The notes beneath the pieces were generated by a model, which saw only the letters and a list, made by a program, of their open reading frames with translations, was not told the origin of the DNA and did not search any database. A program made the translations under genes and the position numbers. A DNA stretch of 64,000 bases from Chrysomallon squamiferum. Taxonomy: Eukaryota; Mollusca; Gastropoda; Neomphalida; Peltospiridae. Position 1 is the first letter of the stretch. Every line of letters begins with the position of its first letter. The stretch covers positions 14,866,956 to 14,930,955 of the forward strand of contig CM022671.1 of assembly GCA_012295275.1 (NCBI GenBank). The letters run 5' to 3'. Positions 27,297 through 41,119 of the stretch are shown piece after piece.

Positions 27297-28105
27297 CTGT
27301 ATATACTTGTGTACAAGGCGACCATATGTATAAGTCGATGTGTATTTTAAGACCAAAAATTACGTCATTTTAGGTATTACTTGTGTATAAGTCGACTGTA
27401 GATTCCAGGCACCGTCACTATTTTTAGACCAGTGTGACAGTGCCATGAAGGCCTACATTGTACGCCTATTGTAACATAACTTGCACGAGCTGTAACTTGC
27501 ACGAACATACCATAATAACGTAAATGCATGTATTACACGAGCTATAGCCTAAATGTATCATAAATAGTATCTCTTTAATGTAATAGGTCTAACATGGAGA
27601 CCTAACTTGCCGTTATATTTAGCCGTTCTATGATTTACAAAATTTGTCGGTAGTGGATATTAATCACGATTGCAATATTATTTCACCAAATTCTTTACAA
27701 TTAAACAAGTGAGTTTTGTTTATGAAATTAGGACCGATATTTAGTGCAATTTGGCAGAGAAGTCTGCATTCCTAGATCATTGCAAGACGCCGTAAGGCAT
27801 AACGCCATACTGATGGTTTTCTCGCTTTAAAATGTATTTTTATGTCATTAAACAGAAGAATATCATGTTTTACATTCATATTTGGTTTTGTTATTTAATT
27901 TTTCAAAATGTTTTATACGATAAAATTAGATTTTTGAAAAGCTGAAAGACCGCGATTATTTTAGATGCATCCCATAGCTAAAAACAGTCAAAATGGCGAC
28001 TCTTCAGCAACAGCTACAAAAGCATTACCTATGTATAAGTCGACCCCCAAAATATTACCTTAATATAGTCTCCCAAAAATTCGACTTATACACAAGTACA
28101 TACGG
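27297..28105. mobile_element. Non-autonomous DNA transposon (MITE-like) with TA target sites
   Basis: The two ends are imperfect inverted repeats. The left begins CTGTATATACTTGTGTACAA; the right end, reverse-complemented, begins CCGTATGTACTTGTGTATAA. Each end is flanked by TA (27295-27296 and 28106-28107), as expected for the Tc1/mariner superfamily. The core ATAAGTCGA recurs inside both ends: near 27333 and 27390 on the left, near 28037 and 28083 on the right. The 809-bp interior shows no transposase reading frame, and I cannot name the family. It begins 24 nt after the GLOD4 stop codon, so it probably lies in that gene's 3' UTR. Confidence 0.75.
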
Positions 28106-29154
28106 TAATAATGTCAAAAAGAATATGATTCCGTCATCTGGGGAAAATTCATTTTAAACTATTTGTGTGAATCATTTTCAGAATCAGTTCTGTTTTTCTG
28201 GTTAACTGACAGAAATAAAAATTATAAATGAATGATAATATATCAAGACACAAATGTTTTTTGAATGAAATGACTGACTGTGGAGAATTGCAGAATCAGA
28301 AGACATTGTTTCCTCCAAATTTGAAACTGCAGATTGGTTTTTATCTTTATTAACTACTATGCTAACTGCAGCTGCATTTGTTATAAAGGTTAGTGGTTTC
28401 ATACTAAGGTATTGTAATGTCTGTAGGAACCATAGAAAAAAATTGGTGCTTACTTCTAGCCAGTATTTCCTGGTGGGTTATCTATCATACCATTTGTATT
28501 TCATAACCATTAAATTAAATGTTTTGAGGAGTCTTTAAACTTCTTTATTTTTTTTTTGTTCAAAAACATTTATGAAAATATTTTTCAACTTATATAAACA
28601 TTTATATGAATAGTTTATTACAGTTATTTTATCAAGTGACAACGTGTTATGCATTTATTTGAAGAAAATTAATGTGAAAACACGCATATATGGTAGAATT
28701 GTATCTGATTAGTGGCATGGTATATTTAATAAGCATTTGTTATAAGATAAACTATCATCAGTCCATTTGGCCTAAGGGTATCCTTCAGTATGTGTTTGGT
28801 GTTAAAATCTGATCAACATAAAATTCTGTATCACATTTGCATGTCCTGAAGTACTAAAAATAGAGTAAAATCTACAAAATATTATCCTGTCATTTGTTGT
28901 TTGTTTTTTAAAATAAAAAACAGATTACTCTTTTTAGATTACCCACTTTACACTAATATTTCTAATGAACCAGCAATTTTAACATGGATTATAATGCATT
29001 CAATGTAACTAAGAACAATTTAGTTATTAATTTAACAACTTAATAACTAAATGAAAAGGAAACTGATTATATTTCAGAATTACTTTATAGTATGTATAAT
29101 TTTATTATCACTCATTGCAGAGCATCAAAACAATATATAGCTATTTCTCTAGAC
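28106..29154. other. Intergenic, between the two short transposons
   Basis: I see no gene here. Any remaining GLOD4 3' UTR would fall in this stretch; AATAAA-like hexamers occur near 28215, but none is decisive. Confidence 0.35.
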
Positions 29155-29542
29155 GAGCATTTTTCAACCTTTTAACCCTTGCATATGTGCACTTAGATGA
29201 CTGATGTAAACCATGCCTGAGTCCTGAACTCGAGTGAGTCTTGTGATACACGAATCAGTCACATGAAATACAGGTCCCATCCACTGAGTTGGCACTGACT
29301 AGTGAAGGCGGTTTCACGCTAGCGCCGTACAGACATCACTAAATATATTCCTAATGATTATCATCTTTTTAAAAACAACAGGTTAGATAGGATAATGTCT
29401 TTTTACAATAATGAAATATTTCCCCAAGAATATGCTGTGCATAATATTACAAATATGAAATTAAATAAAAATAACTCAAAAGTGCATTAACTGATGTCAC
29501 TCTTTCTTGCGGAATCCACAGGATCCAGGTTGAGAAATGCTG
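29155..29542. mobile_element. Short hAT-type non-autonomous element with 8-bp target duplication
   Basis: Terminal inverted repeats: the left end reads GAGCATTTTTCAACC; the right end, reverse-complemented, reads CAGCATTTCTCAACC. Both match the general hAT terminal pattern (CA-G-n-TCTCAACC). Flanks are ctctagac (29147-29154) and ctcttgac (29543-29550), an 8-bp target duplication matching 7 of 8, the length typical of hAT. The 388-bp interior has no coding sequence. It lies between GLOD4 and MTFP1. Confidence 0.65.
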
Positions 29543-29939
29543 CTCTTGACAATTGATTGAATGTTTTACTGAAATGGGACTTCAAAAAAAAATACGACAA
29601 AGATGTTTTATATTTACAAACAAAAGTCTGCCTATTTTTATCATTAAGTTAAAAGTTTTATTGCATATTTCTCTGTGAACATATAAAACAAATGTGATTT
29701 GAAAGACAGGCTTTATTTTTAAAAAGAAAATTATTAAACATAATATAAATGTTTTTAATTGACATAATTGCATATTGTGAACTGAACATTCATCTCTATT
29801 TTAGTAAATCTGTACATTTTGTTTCATCTTCAAATTATTAGTAAAGAATAAATAACATTTTGAAAATGGTCATTTTTCTATACCTAAATAAGGGAAGTTT
29901 TTTAAACTAATAAAAAAGAGTGGTTGTAAATACACTTCA

Positions 29940-31811
29940 TCAGACATTATTTACTGGATAAAATTTCCTAATAGTTGCATCCATTAAACTATCCACAGAT
30001 CTATCTATTGGCTTTATAATAAATGGAATACAAGAAAGTCCTATCACAGTTACAGTCCATTTTTTAACTGGTGCTGATAAATGAGTGGTTCTTTTTAACA
30101 ACATGCCAGAAAAGGCACAAATTCTGTTTATGGTAAAACCTGGAATAACAACTGATGCCATGGCTTGCCAGATCAATGTGTCTCCAGAAGCAGATATGAT
30201 TTTCACAACCCTTTTCTCCTTGGGGATACATACATCCTGCAAAAATGATGAAATGACAAGAGTTTATTTAGCATAATGCATAATACAGATATTACTGATT
30301 TTTCAGAAGAGTGAATTCTTTGATTAACTGTAAACAAAATTAATGCACATGTTTTGTTTTGGGTTTTTTTTCGTTAAATTGTTAGAACTAAACTGTAAAT
30401 AAGTACAATATATTAAATTAGATAGTGGTGTTAGAACAGATTGCCATGTTTTTGTAACATTGAAGAAGCTTTGTGAAAATTATTCTCTCACCTTTTTAAC
30501 TTTTATGCCTTTGTGGAGTGAATCTGCCAGGACATATCCACTGGCAATAACATAGCTCAGATGAACAAATCGGACATGAATTAAAGAACGGAAAGCTTCT
30601 CCCACTTCATTTGTATAGCCTGTGTAAAACAGCATTATTTAAATGTTAAAATATATATGAAATATTTTAGGAATATTATAAAATAAAAGTAAGATGAGTA
30701 GTTTTTTGTAATCATTCTTTCAAACATTTGCCATACTAATATAATTCTCTATTTTCATTAAATGAAGCCTCCACCAAATATCACCCCAACCCCACAAAAA
30801 AAAAAATAATAATAATAATAATAAAAAATAAAAACTAGTTAAAAAACTACATCAACTTTGCAAAAAAGAAATATCCCTGTTATGATTACTATGGAAGAGT
30901 AAGTTGAGGACAAATTATGTAACCAGCTCTTTTTCTCTAAATATCACTATTTGTTTTGTTTTGGGGTTTTTGACACTTTAAAATGAGGCATGTCAAACAC
31001 ACACACACACACACACCATTACTGCAACTAGCACTTGTCATTTTAATTCAAGATAAGATTAAAAATATTTCCAAAATATTTGAAATATGTATATATATAT
31101 AAAGAATAAATAAAAATATAATAGTAAATAGATGAATCCAGCATTATTTGTTAGTTTAAATTAGAAGAAATTAAAAACGAATAATAATAATCGTGTGCCT
31201 TCGAAGCTATGAGACACCTGAGACACCTGTTTAGGATACTGTGATGCGTAAACGGCTGTATCATGTGCTAGGCACGTGACACTAATCATTTTAATGTAAA
31301 CATTCCGATTGTGACTTACGTTTAAACAGGTTAGTACAAAGCGTTTACAAATTAACGGTTTCTGAAACCATTGGCATCAGTATTACCGGAATAAATTAGA
31401 ATCAGCCATAACAAGTTAAAGTAATAAAGTTTATTGCTTTTACAAACACGAACTGAACACGTTATGATGGTTACCTGAATAGTGAATAGTGAATTATAAA
31501 TATGAATATGCCATGCAAATAAATAATCTCCAATTCTTACTTGATAAGTAGAAATTCGAAATTGATCGATATAAGGGTGCATAATATCGAATATTTTTTT
31601 TAAATAACATTTCTTAAACATATGGCAATTTTTGTTTAGGCCCAGTTGTGATTTCTGGTGGTAATACCGACAAATATTCGGACGAGTCTAAATATCGGTC
31701 TGCATTTGCCGGAATCGGTTAACTTACCAAGATATCTGATTAAAGTGTCTTTAAAAATGTCTTTTTCTTTATATGGGTTGCAGGATCCTCATTTTTGTTT
31801 GATATATTCAT
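29940..31811 (-). CDS. MTFP1: MTFP1 (MTP18), mitochondrial fission process protein 1, with a frame break in exon 1
   Basis: MTFP1 is an inner mitochondrial membrane protein that promotes fission. Exons 2 and 3 (30619-30492 and 30236-29940) are intact and read GYTNEVGEAFRSLIHVRFVH, SYVIASGYVLADSLHKGIKV, then GDTLIWQAMASVVIPGFTIN, KWTVTVIGLSCIPFIIKPID and RSVDSLMDATIRKFYP, closely matching the animal family, with hydrophobic membrane segments in the expected places. Exon 1 carries YKEKDIFKDTLIRYLG (human ERDLYRDTWVRYLG) and a clean donor at 31727. Its ATG at 31811, reading MNISNKNEDPATH, is in a different frame from that segment. The conserved frame meets a TGA 24 nt before YKEKD. One base appears to be missing near 31770-31780, or a short upstream exon has been missed. 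Expected length is near the family's ~160 aa. Confidence 0.88.
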
Positions 31812-33128
31812 TATCTGAATGTAATCATCCCTATCTGAAACTCGAGATCGACTGTTAACTGGAGGTTGTAGTTCAAGGTGATGAAGGTCACTATGGAATA
31901 TATAGGACGATGTGGTATATTCTTATTTTGTTGTTCCACTTGGGAATTTAAATTTAAATAACATATTTATATAAAGTCAAAATTACAGTTAATATACAAT
32001 ATTAATAATAATTACATCAGTGTTGTGAAGTATAATGCGGATGCAGTAATTGTCAACAACCGATAAAAATATCGAGCATCAGTTGTGAATTAATCAAATC
32101 AGAATTATTTATTATATAAACTGTATAATTATCCTTAAGTTAAAATAATCAAGACGTAACTTTTTTAAAACTCAAACAAACCACGTTAGAAATAAAACAG
32201 ATATGTGTTACTAAACATCCTAATGGTATTTTTAAACCTTTTCTAAATAATTTTTAATTTTTATTTATTTATTTTATTATTGTTGTTGTTTGCAACACAA
32301 ACTGTCAGAGCCAACACCTAATACTCAGACTGAATACCACAATTAACTACATTTTCAAGCCATATTCGGTCAAGAAATAAAACAACAAAAAACAAAAACA
32401 CATGAATTATAATAATAAATACTAACTGCAAGTTTGAAAATTGCCTCCACTAAAATATTACTTTAGAAAACATTTTTTCAAAGCATCAGTTTTATGACAT
32501 GAGATGCATTTTCCACAATATGAAAAGACTATTTAGAAATTTTTAGCTATTCCTCTGGCATATGACTTGTATTTAAATATTAATATAAATTACTAACTTG
32601 CATTGCTTATATCCAACTTCCACACCGTTTCAGTCTTAAATTCTTTGTGTAATGTAATTGTTCTTAACTTTAAAAGTAATGTGATTTCAGTAATTAAAAG
32701 AATATATAAATTAATAAAATAAAAATAGAAAAGAAAGATTTAAAGCCAACACAAATCTGAAGTATGCAGATTATTTTTTTTATTGACAAGCGGGAAATAA
32801 TAATTGAAGATGATATAAATTCTGTGTAAAGGACATCATATTTATCCACATTTCATTGACACATATATTTAACAAAAATGTAACTGTTTATAACAGGCAG
32901 TTTCAAACAATAAAGAAATGCCCAGAAGTAGTCTTCATATCTGGAAAACTGAATATCACAAAATAAAATGTCACGAATTCTGAAACATGATTTATTCTGG
33001 TACGTTGAAATTGTGAAAATGAAAGTTAAGTTAATTAATTTTTTCTTTTCTTTTTTTCATTCAATTCTGAACGTAAATATTGGCTCCATTGTTCTTTCAC
33101 TTTGTGCATTCTGAACGTTGCACATGTC
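31812..33128. other. Intergenic, upstream of MTFP1 and downstream of RPA1
   Basis: This holds the MTFP1 promoter side and the RPA1 3' UTR. A minus-strand AATAAA (32996-32991), 133 nt past the RPA1 stop, is a plausible poly(A) signal. No coding sequence is recognised. Confidence 0.4.
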
Positions 33129-34571
33129 TCACTGTGTTAGTGCTTTGATGTCGTCAATCAGTTTTTTCCCATATTCCTTCCAGTCCATCTGTGTGGCTGA
33201 GACACAAATAGTTTTCAGACGGCTCTCGTCCTGCAGAAACAAAAGAAAACTGATAAAAAGTAAGAAATTTAATTATTTATGACCAGTACTCTCTGTATGT
33301 ATTCTGATAGAAAGGTTGTTTCACATTTTATTTTATCCCAAATTATGCTTTATTAATACAATGAATGTTCAATGACACCCCAGCATGAAAAACATATCAG
33401 CTGTCAGGTTTATTCCTACAGGCCAATTTGTTTAAATTGGTAAACACAATTTAATTGTTCCATCAAAAGTAACCTTACAATCAACATACATAACAAAAGT
33501 AACCTTACGTTGTATTTCTCCATTTTGGCTCTCAGTTTAAATATGTATGAATTGAACATCGAATTACTGATAATCTGATCAAAAGCTGGCTCATTCTGGA
33601 AAAAAAAAAAAAAAAAATAAAAATACAATGATTAACATTGTGATTCTACAAACACATTCATATATATTAAAAAATATATACATATACACTGAACAAGTTT
33701 TCACAAACATTAGTTAATTCACATTTGTCCAACCCAAATGAATCCAACAACATTGTGATTCTACCAAAATATTTAATATGTTGGAGATGAATGGCAGACA
33801 ATTGGTTTAGTAAAGTAGTCTGGTGACTGGTGCTTAGAACTAAGTAGTCAGAAAAAAAAAAAAAAAGGAATATTTGTCTACATACAGTATGAATTTAACT
33901 TTTAATTAATGTAAAAAAAGGATGTATTTTCCTTTAATTTATATATTAAATGGAATATAAAAATGTCTCAATTTAAAGTAAATTAAAACTGAGGTAGGGC
34001 ATTGTCTAACTGTATTGCTTTCAGAATTAATTTCTTAACTAATAAAATTTGACAGTCATACTTGTTCTCTGAGGTGACCAAGTTCATCAGCCTTGTGGCC
34101 TAACAGTATTTCTGCTGATTCCTGGAAACATGTTATCCAGTGATTGTCTGTGAAGTCTGCAAGATTTGCCTGTAAGTTAAAAGTATGTCATGATTTTTTT
34201 TATAACAAAAGCACAGCACAGATGAGCTACAACTATAATATAAATTTGACTTTTGGAAAGGTTTAAAAAAATATCTAAAAATATAAAAATACTCATCGCA
34301 AAAAATCTTCACACAGCTTCATGCTGACTAAAAGGATACATTACTCAGAACGGAAGAAGAAATATAAGCACATACCTGAAGGATCATCCTCCATTTGTAA
34401 TTTGAAAATTCCTGACTGCACTTTTCACAACGGAACAAGCCATTCCCCTGGTCAACTAATTTCTTGTTACACTGCTCAGTTGGGCAAGCCTGCAAGTTAA
34501 GTGTTAATATATTTATAAGTTGTGAAAGAAAGAAGAGAGAGAGAACATGGTGTGTTTCTATATATAGATAG

Positions 34572-34611
<40 letters not shown>

Positions 34612-37600
34612 CAGTAAATATTTAAATTTAAAAACCTTAAACCAAATTATTTTGTGTATTTTAACTCCAAACATTTACATACACCATAAATCTTCAGAAC
34701 ATATGTATATTTTTAAATGATTTTAAATATGTAAGTGACATACTTTGTACATGCAATTCTCTTTTCTCACAAAAACAACAGTCCCTTTGCATGTGAAATA
34801 ATCAGGTTTGTCTCCATTTCCAAGATTTTCAGTCTTCACCTGCGTAAAATATTTCCAGTTGGTTGCATGTCCTGAGAGGAGAAAAAACAATTCTACATTT
34901 TCAATTGTTTTTCTTTCTTTTTTTTTTAATTATTATCTTTTTTATTTTATTTCATTTCATTTTTTAATTGTTTATTATTATTCGTTTCTTTTTTTTTTTT
35001 TCATCTTTGATATAAGTTAAAACAGCAAAACTACTTTTTACAAGTGATTTCAAGGGGATCAAATTTGGTTGGTATGAATATTATTTGCTCAGATGGAATA
35101 CTGAAAAAAAAAAAAAAAAAAAAAAAAAATGTTTTATCACCTCCTGCAATAGTTTCATTGCGATATGAGTCAAAGTTAAGCTGATGTCCTTCCTTGTCAA
35201 ACCAACCTCTCAACAGATGAGCTTCGTGTATGTCTGGATTGATAATCAACTGACTCGATGCCAAAACTGACAGAGAACGACCTATTCATAATATAAAAAT
35301 AATATATGACAAATTTTTTATTTTTTATTTTAAATAGCTCTAATGATTAAGAGTATTTATTCAGTTTCAGTTTCTGTTAGAAAGATAATAAAAGGAATAG
35401 AGGCATCACATGTAGGATTTTTTGTTTTAATTTTTCTCAGTCTTGATGATCACTTCCTTACCATATTTTAATAACAGATGATGTAAAATAAATCAGATGT
35501 ACCCATTTGGGACATGAGGAATTAAAAAATTGCCTAAAACATGGCTTGATGTCAGTATAATGTATTAAATGTACCAAATCATAAATTACCTCCAAAATCA
35601 GAAAGACGTGCTCCTTTGACAGCAATAATTGGATGGTTATCTCCATTAAACTGAACTGCCTGAAATTTTTTAAAAAAGAAGCTTTTATTTATTAAGGCTG
35701 TTCTTGATGAGAACTGTGGTGTGGTGAGTTTTGACTTTTATATTGCAAAGTTTGAATCCCTAACAAAGGAGGTTCTAGCAAACTTCTTAAACAATACCAA
35801 AACAATCTCAAAGGCATCCAGCTTTTTTTTTTTTTTTAAATTTGATAAATAAAAAAAGTCTGATTTGAAAAATAGTAAACAGAAAAATAATATTTTGTTA
35901 GCAGTAAATGGATTAATTTTAAATTTTAACTGATGTAATGCAATCTTTCATATCTATTTTTTTTTTTTTTTTTTTTTTAGATCTGTGAATACTAGAAAAG
36001 TTCCTTACATCGTTTCCCCAAAGTGTGACACTCAAACACATTCCAGACTGGTCCACAACAGTCAAATCTCTCTTTGTGATTTCCTTTTTACTCTGTTTAC
36101 CCACAACAGTAGAAATATCAGCACAATGCTTCACTACACCAATGATATCTATAAATGAAAACAAAATTACATGTAATGCACATTTCCATAAATACATAAC
36201 TGTTTTTTTCTGTCTGAAAATCAGGTCCAAAAAAATAATTAATTATTAATAAATAAAATTATTACAGTGTTAATTAGAAAACCCAGCAAAGTCTAAGTAT
36301 ATACATTTTTTTATAGACAGTATATTTTTGATCAAAAATATCTGTGAATCATTGATAAACTTAACATATGCTAAACAAACAGAAAGTGTATTTAAACTGA
36401 ACATCAACAAATAATGCTAAGGTAACCCATTACAAAACAATCAAAAATAAAAAAAATAAAAAAGAAACCCACTCTTCAATATAACTATGCTGATATAAAT
36501 CTGATAATAAATGCAAGTTACATATATCTTAAGATTAAAAAAAATATATGGAAACTATCAAACCTGAGAATCAACTTTGAATTGAAAAAATACTTACCAA
36601 CCAGATTATTAGCTTCTTTTTTATCAAGCTCATTAAGTTTTACAAAGTCAAATGATGTGCTGGGTAAATCCACATCTTCTGTGCACAGTTCAATGGATGT
36701 ATCATTATTGAAGGTCATTTCATAATCATTCTTCACAGATGAATATTGTTTGTTAGCAGTCTTCAGTGAGGCCCGACTGACATAGTAAACCTACGTCAAT
36801 TAAAGTTGGGCTTAAGATTTTCATAATTAACTGATGTCATTGCTATACACAATCAATTGATGCCTTTCGTATACATATTAACAGATGTCATTCATATACT
36901 CAAATAACAGATGTCATTTATATATAATTCATTATATGGAAATACATGCAACATTAACTAAATGTACTTCTCTTTACCAGTGCTGATTAGATAGGAGATA
37001 AAAGAAATAAAATAAGTTTCTTTTTAGTTTTTAAAATGATTCATTTAACACAATTTATATATTAAATATTTTCTGCCATATGTTTGCAGATTTTGGTAAA
37101 AATTTGTCATACATGTCATATGGCATCTAATTTACTGTTTAAAAGGCTTGGGGTTTTTTGCCATATTCTTTTCACATACTAGCTAAAATTTGTCATGTAT
37201 CTGCTCTAATTTACTGTTTAAAAGGGTTTTGATATGATGACCAACCTTATTCATTTCGAGAAAATCATAAAACTTGTCAACAACATCAGTGAATCCAGTG
37301 GCTCTGATCTCTCCACTTTCATCTGTCAGGGTGATATTAAAAACCTTCCCTTCTCCACGTGAATTGCTCCACTCTCGAATGCCTGATTTCTGAGTGACAC
37401 GGGCTCGAATAAGCCATCTGAAATGTTCAATTGTTGTTTTTTAATGACAAATATAACACAACATTCAACATAATGAGAAACAAAAGTAGTATTAATTATA
37501 CAACTTAAGTTATAAATTTTATTTTTTTTTTTTTTCAGTGTACAATCTTGCAACACACAACTTAACATTCAAGATTATGTGAAATATTAATAGAACACTA

Positions 37601-40600
37601 GTTCATTTCTTTTTTTTTTTTTCATTCCTAAAACACACAACTAACGAGATATGTAAATTTTAAACAGGGTATATTACAATCAACATACATAACAAATTTA
37701 TAAAAAAAAATAATTTCATAATGATCTTGGTTTCAGGTAAAGCATGAAAATGAATGCAGATCTTAATTCCTTTGAATCCATTTTACTTTTTTTCTTTTTT
37801 TTTTTTTTTTGAATAAAGGATATTTTTTCAGAATGGAAATGTATGTGACAAGTTTGTCATTACCTGTTCTGGTAAGGGGTGAGGCTGGCAATTGAATGCA
37901 CTCTGCTGTTTGGTGTGGCTGGACTGTTAGCTGGTTTCACACTGTATCCACCTGGTCGAGATGAAGTATTCTTGTTCATAATAGGAGCTTGAAAAACAAG
38001 GCAATTCAATTTTTAACAGTTGTTCAGAACAAACAAACAAATACACCATACTAGTAATATGCAACTGTTTGACAGAAATCTCCAATGAAAAGAGAAAACC
38101 AAATTAAAATTTTAAACATACCTTTGTTATAGGGACTTGGCTGAACGGGTTTTGACTGCTGTGGTTCTAGTTAATAAAAATAAAATAAAAAAAGGCATGT
38201 TATTCAGGAATATATAGATGGATAGACAGCTAGCTAGATTAATTAATATATATTCAAATGTTTATAACTTTTAGTGCAGTACTACTACAGTTTCAAAAGT
38301 GCAACTACAAATTTATTTCTTCAATGTTCAATTTATGTTTATTCAACAGAAATGCCAGCACAATTCTTCATTATGCTTGATGGTATCTAAGAAATTGCAA
38401 AATGTTAAGAAATGGGCAAGCAGTGTAAATGTTTAGAAGACAATACTGGTGTTCTTACCATTTGTTACTCCATTTTGAGCTGGTGTACTGGCAGCAGGAG
38501 CAGCTTTAAATTAAAACAAAAAACCATTTAGAGACATATTTAAAAGATATACCAACATTTTTTCTCAGTCTGTCAGTTAATCTCATGAATACACAAAAGA
38601 AAAAAAGATTTTTGAACACATTCTACAGCTAAACTGCAACAAGAAGACAAAAAGGTAGCTGCAAATAAATACACCTGCAACGATTATTATTACAAAGGAT
38701 TATTGTTTCACCTGATGAATCTCCACCAGATTTGTACTGCACTGGATTGCCCAGTTTGTCACCAACCTCAACACCAGTCTGCAGGACGCTCATTTCAAGT
38801 ATAACAATGATCCGTCTGCAAAGAATAAATCAAGTTTATTTCTACAACAAAAACAACGTCAATTCCCTCCTCATTAAAAACATTTTATCTCATTAGTAGT
38901 TTATGCTCTGAAAATATAATGAAAAAAAAAGAGGAAGCATTCAACTGGTATATTTTTATGACATATATGCCTTTAAATTAAGAAGAGCTTTATATATTCA
39001 AGCAGTAGTTCCAAAATTATTTGTCCAAATGAAGTTAAAAGTATCAGATTATGTAAACTAAACAAAACAATGTTAACATTTTTAACATAAATGTATAAAT
39101 TAAAATTTAAAATACAAATAGATAAATTCTGTTAATTTTATTATATTTAAAAATGAACTTTAACCTGTCTCCATTAATTGTGTTACAGATGTAACGATCA
39201 ATCTGCACAACACTCAAATTATCCAACTTCCCATCCTCCATTAAACTATTCAGCTGAATGGCAAGCATGGCGTCTGAAAATAGTTACATTTAAGAATTTA
39301 AACCACAAATGCATTTCAACATAAATACATAACTGAATATATATTTGAATAATATATGTAAGTCTTGTCTCTTTAATTATAAAAAATATCTGTGTTATAT
39401 CTTAAAGTAATAAAAAAGATAATCATGTGTTGAACACTGCTAAAGATCTGTAACTTAAGGAATCACTTGGCATCATTCATCTGATTTAATTTTGAGATAG
39501 CTGAATGGAAAAATTAACAAAAATTTGATAAAAAGGAGCCATAAAAAAACACACAAAAAAACATTGATAGGAATGCTTTCAAACAGAACTGCCCATTGAA
39601 AAGTAATCACATTCCGTTGAGAAGACAAACAGAAAAACACTGTCACACAAAAAGTCACCAAATGGAGTTGTTTTGAACAGAACAACAAGCACAATAGACA
39701 GAATATGTTTATTCATTTTAATGGCATTGAAACATTCTCACACATTACTTTTAAGGCTTTGTGACAGATCATTTAACAAAAAAATGTCAGGGTGAGAGCT
39801 TCTTAAACTCCTTCTGCTCCCTGCAGTTTTAATATTTGTACTTGTAGCATTGTACCATCAGTTCCACATCTCTGTGACTGTGTTTACTTCACTGTAAAAA
39901 GAATTATGGTTCCTCTTACTTTAATTTAACCCTTCCTAAACAGAAACAAATTGAAAGTTGTGCCTATCTCAAAAGTGAAGTCTTTGATGTCCAATGTCTT
40001 TTTTTTTTTTTTTTTAACAAAGGTTTAATAAAAAAAAATAATAATAATAAGAAAAAGAAAAAACATCTATTTACGTGAATAACTAAGTTGTCCATCTGAA
40101 AGCAGGAACCTGTATCTGTCAGCACAGCCTCCAGAAGACATCTTTCTAAAACTCTTAAAAAGAAAAAAAAAATTTTTAAAATTAAATACCTAATCTGAAA
40201 GGTACCCAAAGTTGTTAATAGTGATTCCTGCTATGTGATTTTGCTTTTACAGTAAAAAAAAAAATAAATAAAAATGCTGAAAAATAATAACTTTGAAATA
40301 ACCCTTCACTAAAGATTATTTAAGACAAAACAAATTTTTTTTTTTATGGTTATTCGTCTATCCACTGACTGTTAATTATTTACTTCTTAGATATTTATAT
40401 TACTGAAAATAAAAATTGTGGAATACAATGTCCTATATAATTCAGTCATGTGTTAAAACGAAAGTTAATTCTATTGAAACTTTACTTACTATCACTTGTA
40501 AAATTGGCTTCTCTGGTGTTTGACCATTGATGATAGCCTGTAAAATATATACATATATTTTTTAGATAAAGAAACACCAAAAATAAAATAAAATAGAAAT

Positions 40601-41088
40601 AACCAGCTTACATTTATTCTAGAACAATGCATTAATCATAAATGTATAATACAGACTTAATGCATTTCCCCATATGTGAATTATCAGAAATTGTTAATTA
40701 AAGCATTTACAAGAACAAAACGATAGTAATAAAAAATGGTTTAATAATAGTAACTGTAATCATTATCACTGAAACCTGATTTGCTATCAGTAAAGCAGTG
40801 GCAATGGTAATTGTTGGACAACTTTTAAAAATATGATTTAAAAAATTGCCTAAAACATGTCTTGATGTCACTATAACATATTATATCATATGATTTTTAA
40901 AGCAGGAATAGTGAGTGTGAAGTAGACCATTTGAATTTCGACATTAGACAGTGTTGATATTTTGGACTGAACTAGTTTAATAGTTGTTAAGCGTTCATTT
41001 CCTGTTCACAAAAATAAATCAGGGCACCATTATCTTTTGGAGGACAATCTATAAAAAATACTTTAAATTTCAAAAAAAAAAAAAAAAA

Positions 41089-41119
<31 letters not shown>

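Noticed and set aside
29582-29773. 63-codon minus-strand open frame after MTFP1
   Set aside because: Composition is that of A+T-rich noncoding DNA, it has no recognisable similarity, and it lies where the MTFP1 3' UTR is expected.
35031-36736. Minus-strand open frames of 60-103 codons in this region treated as separate genes
   Set aside because: They are single RPA1 exons extended into introns; the spliced reading explains them.
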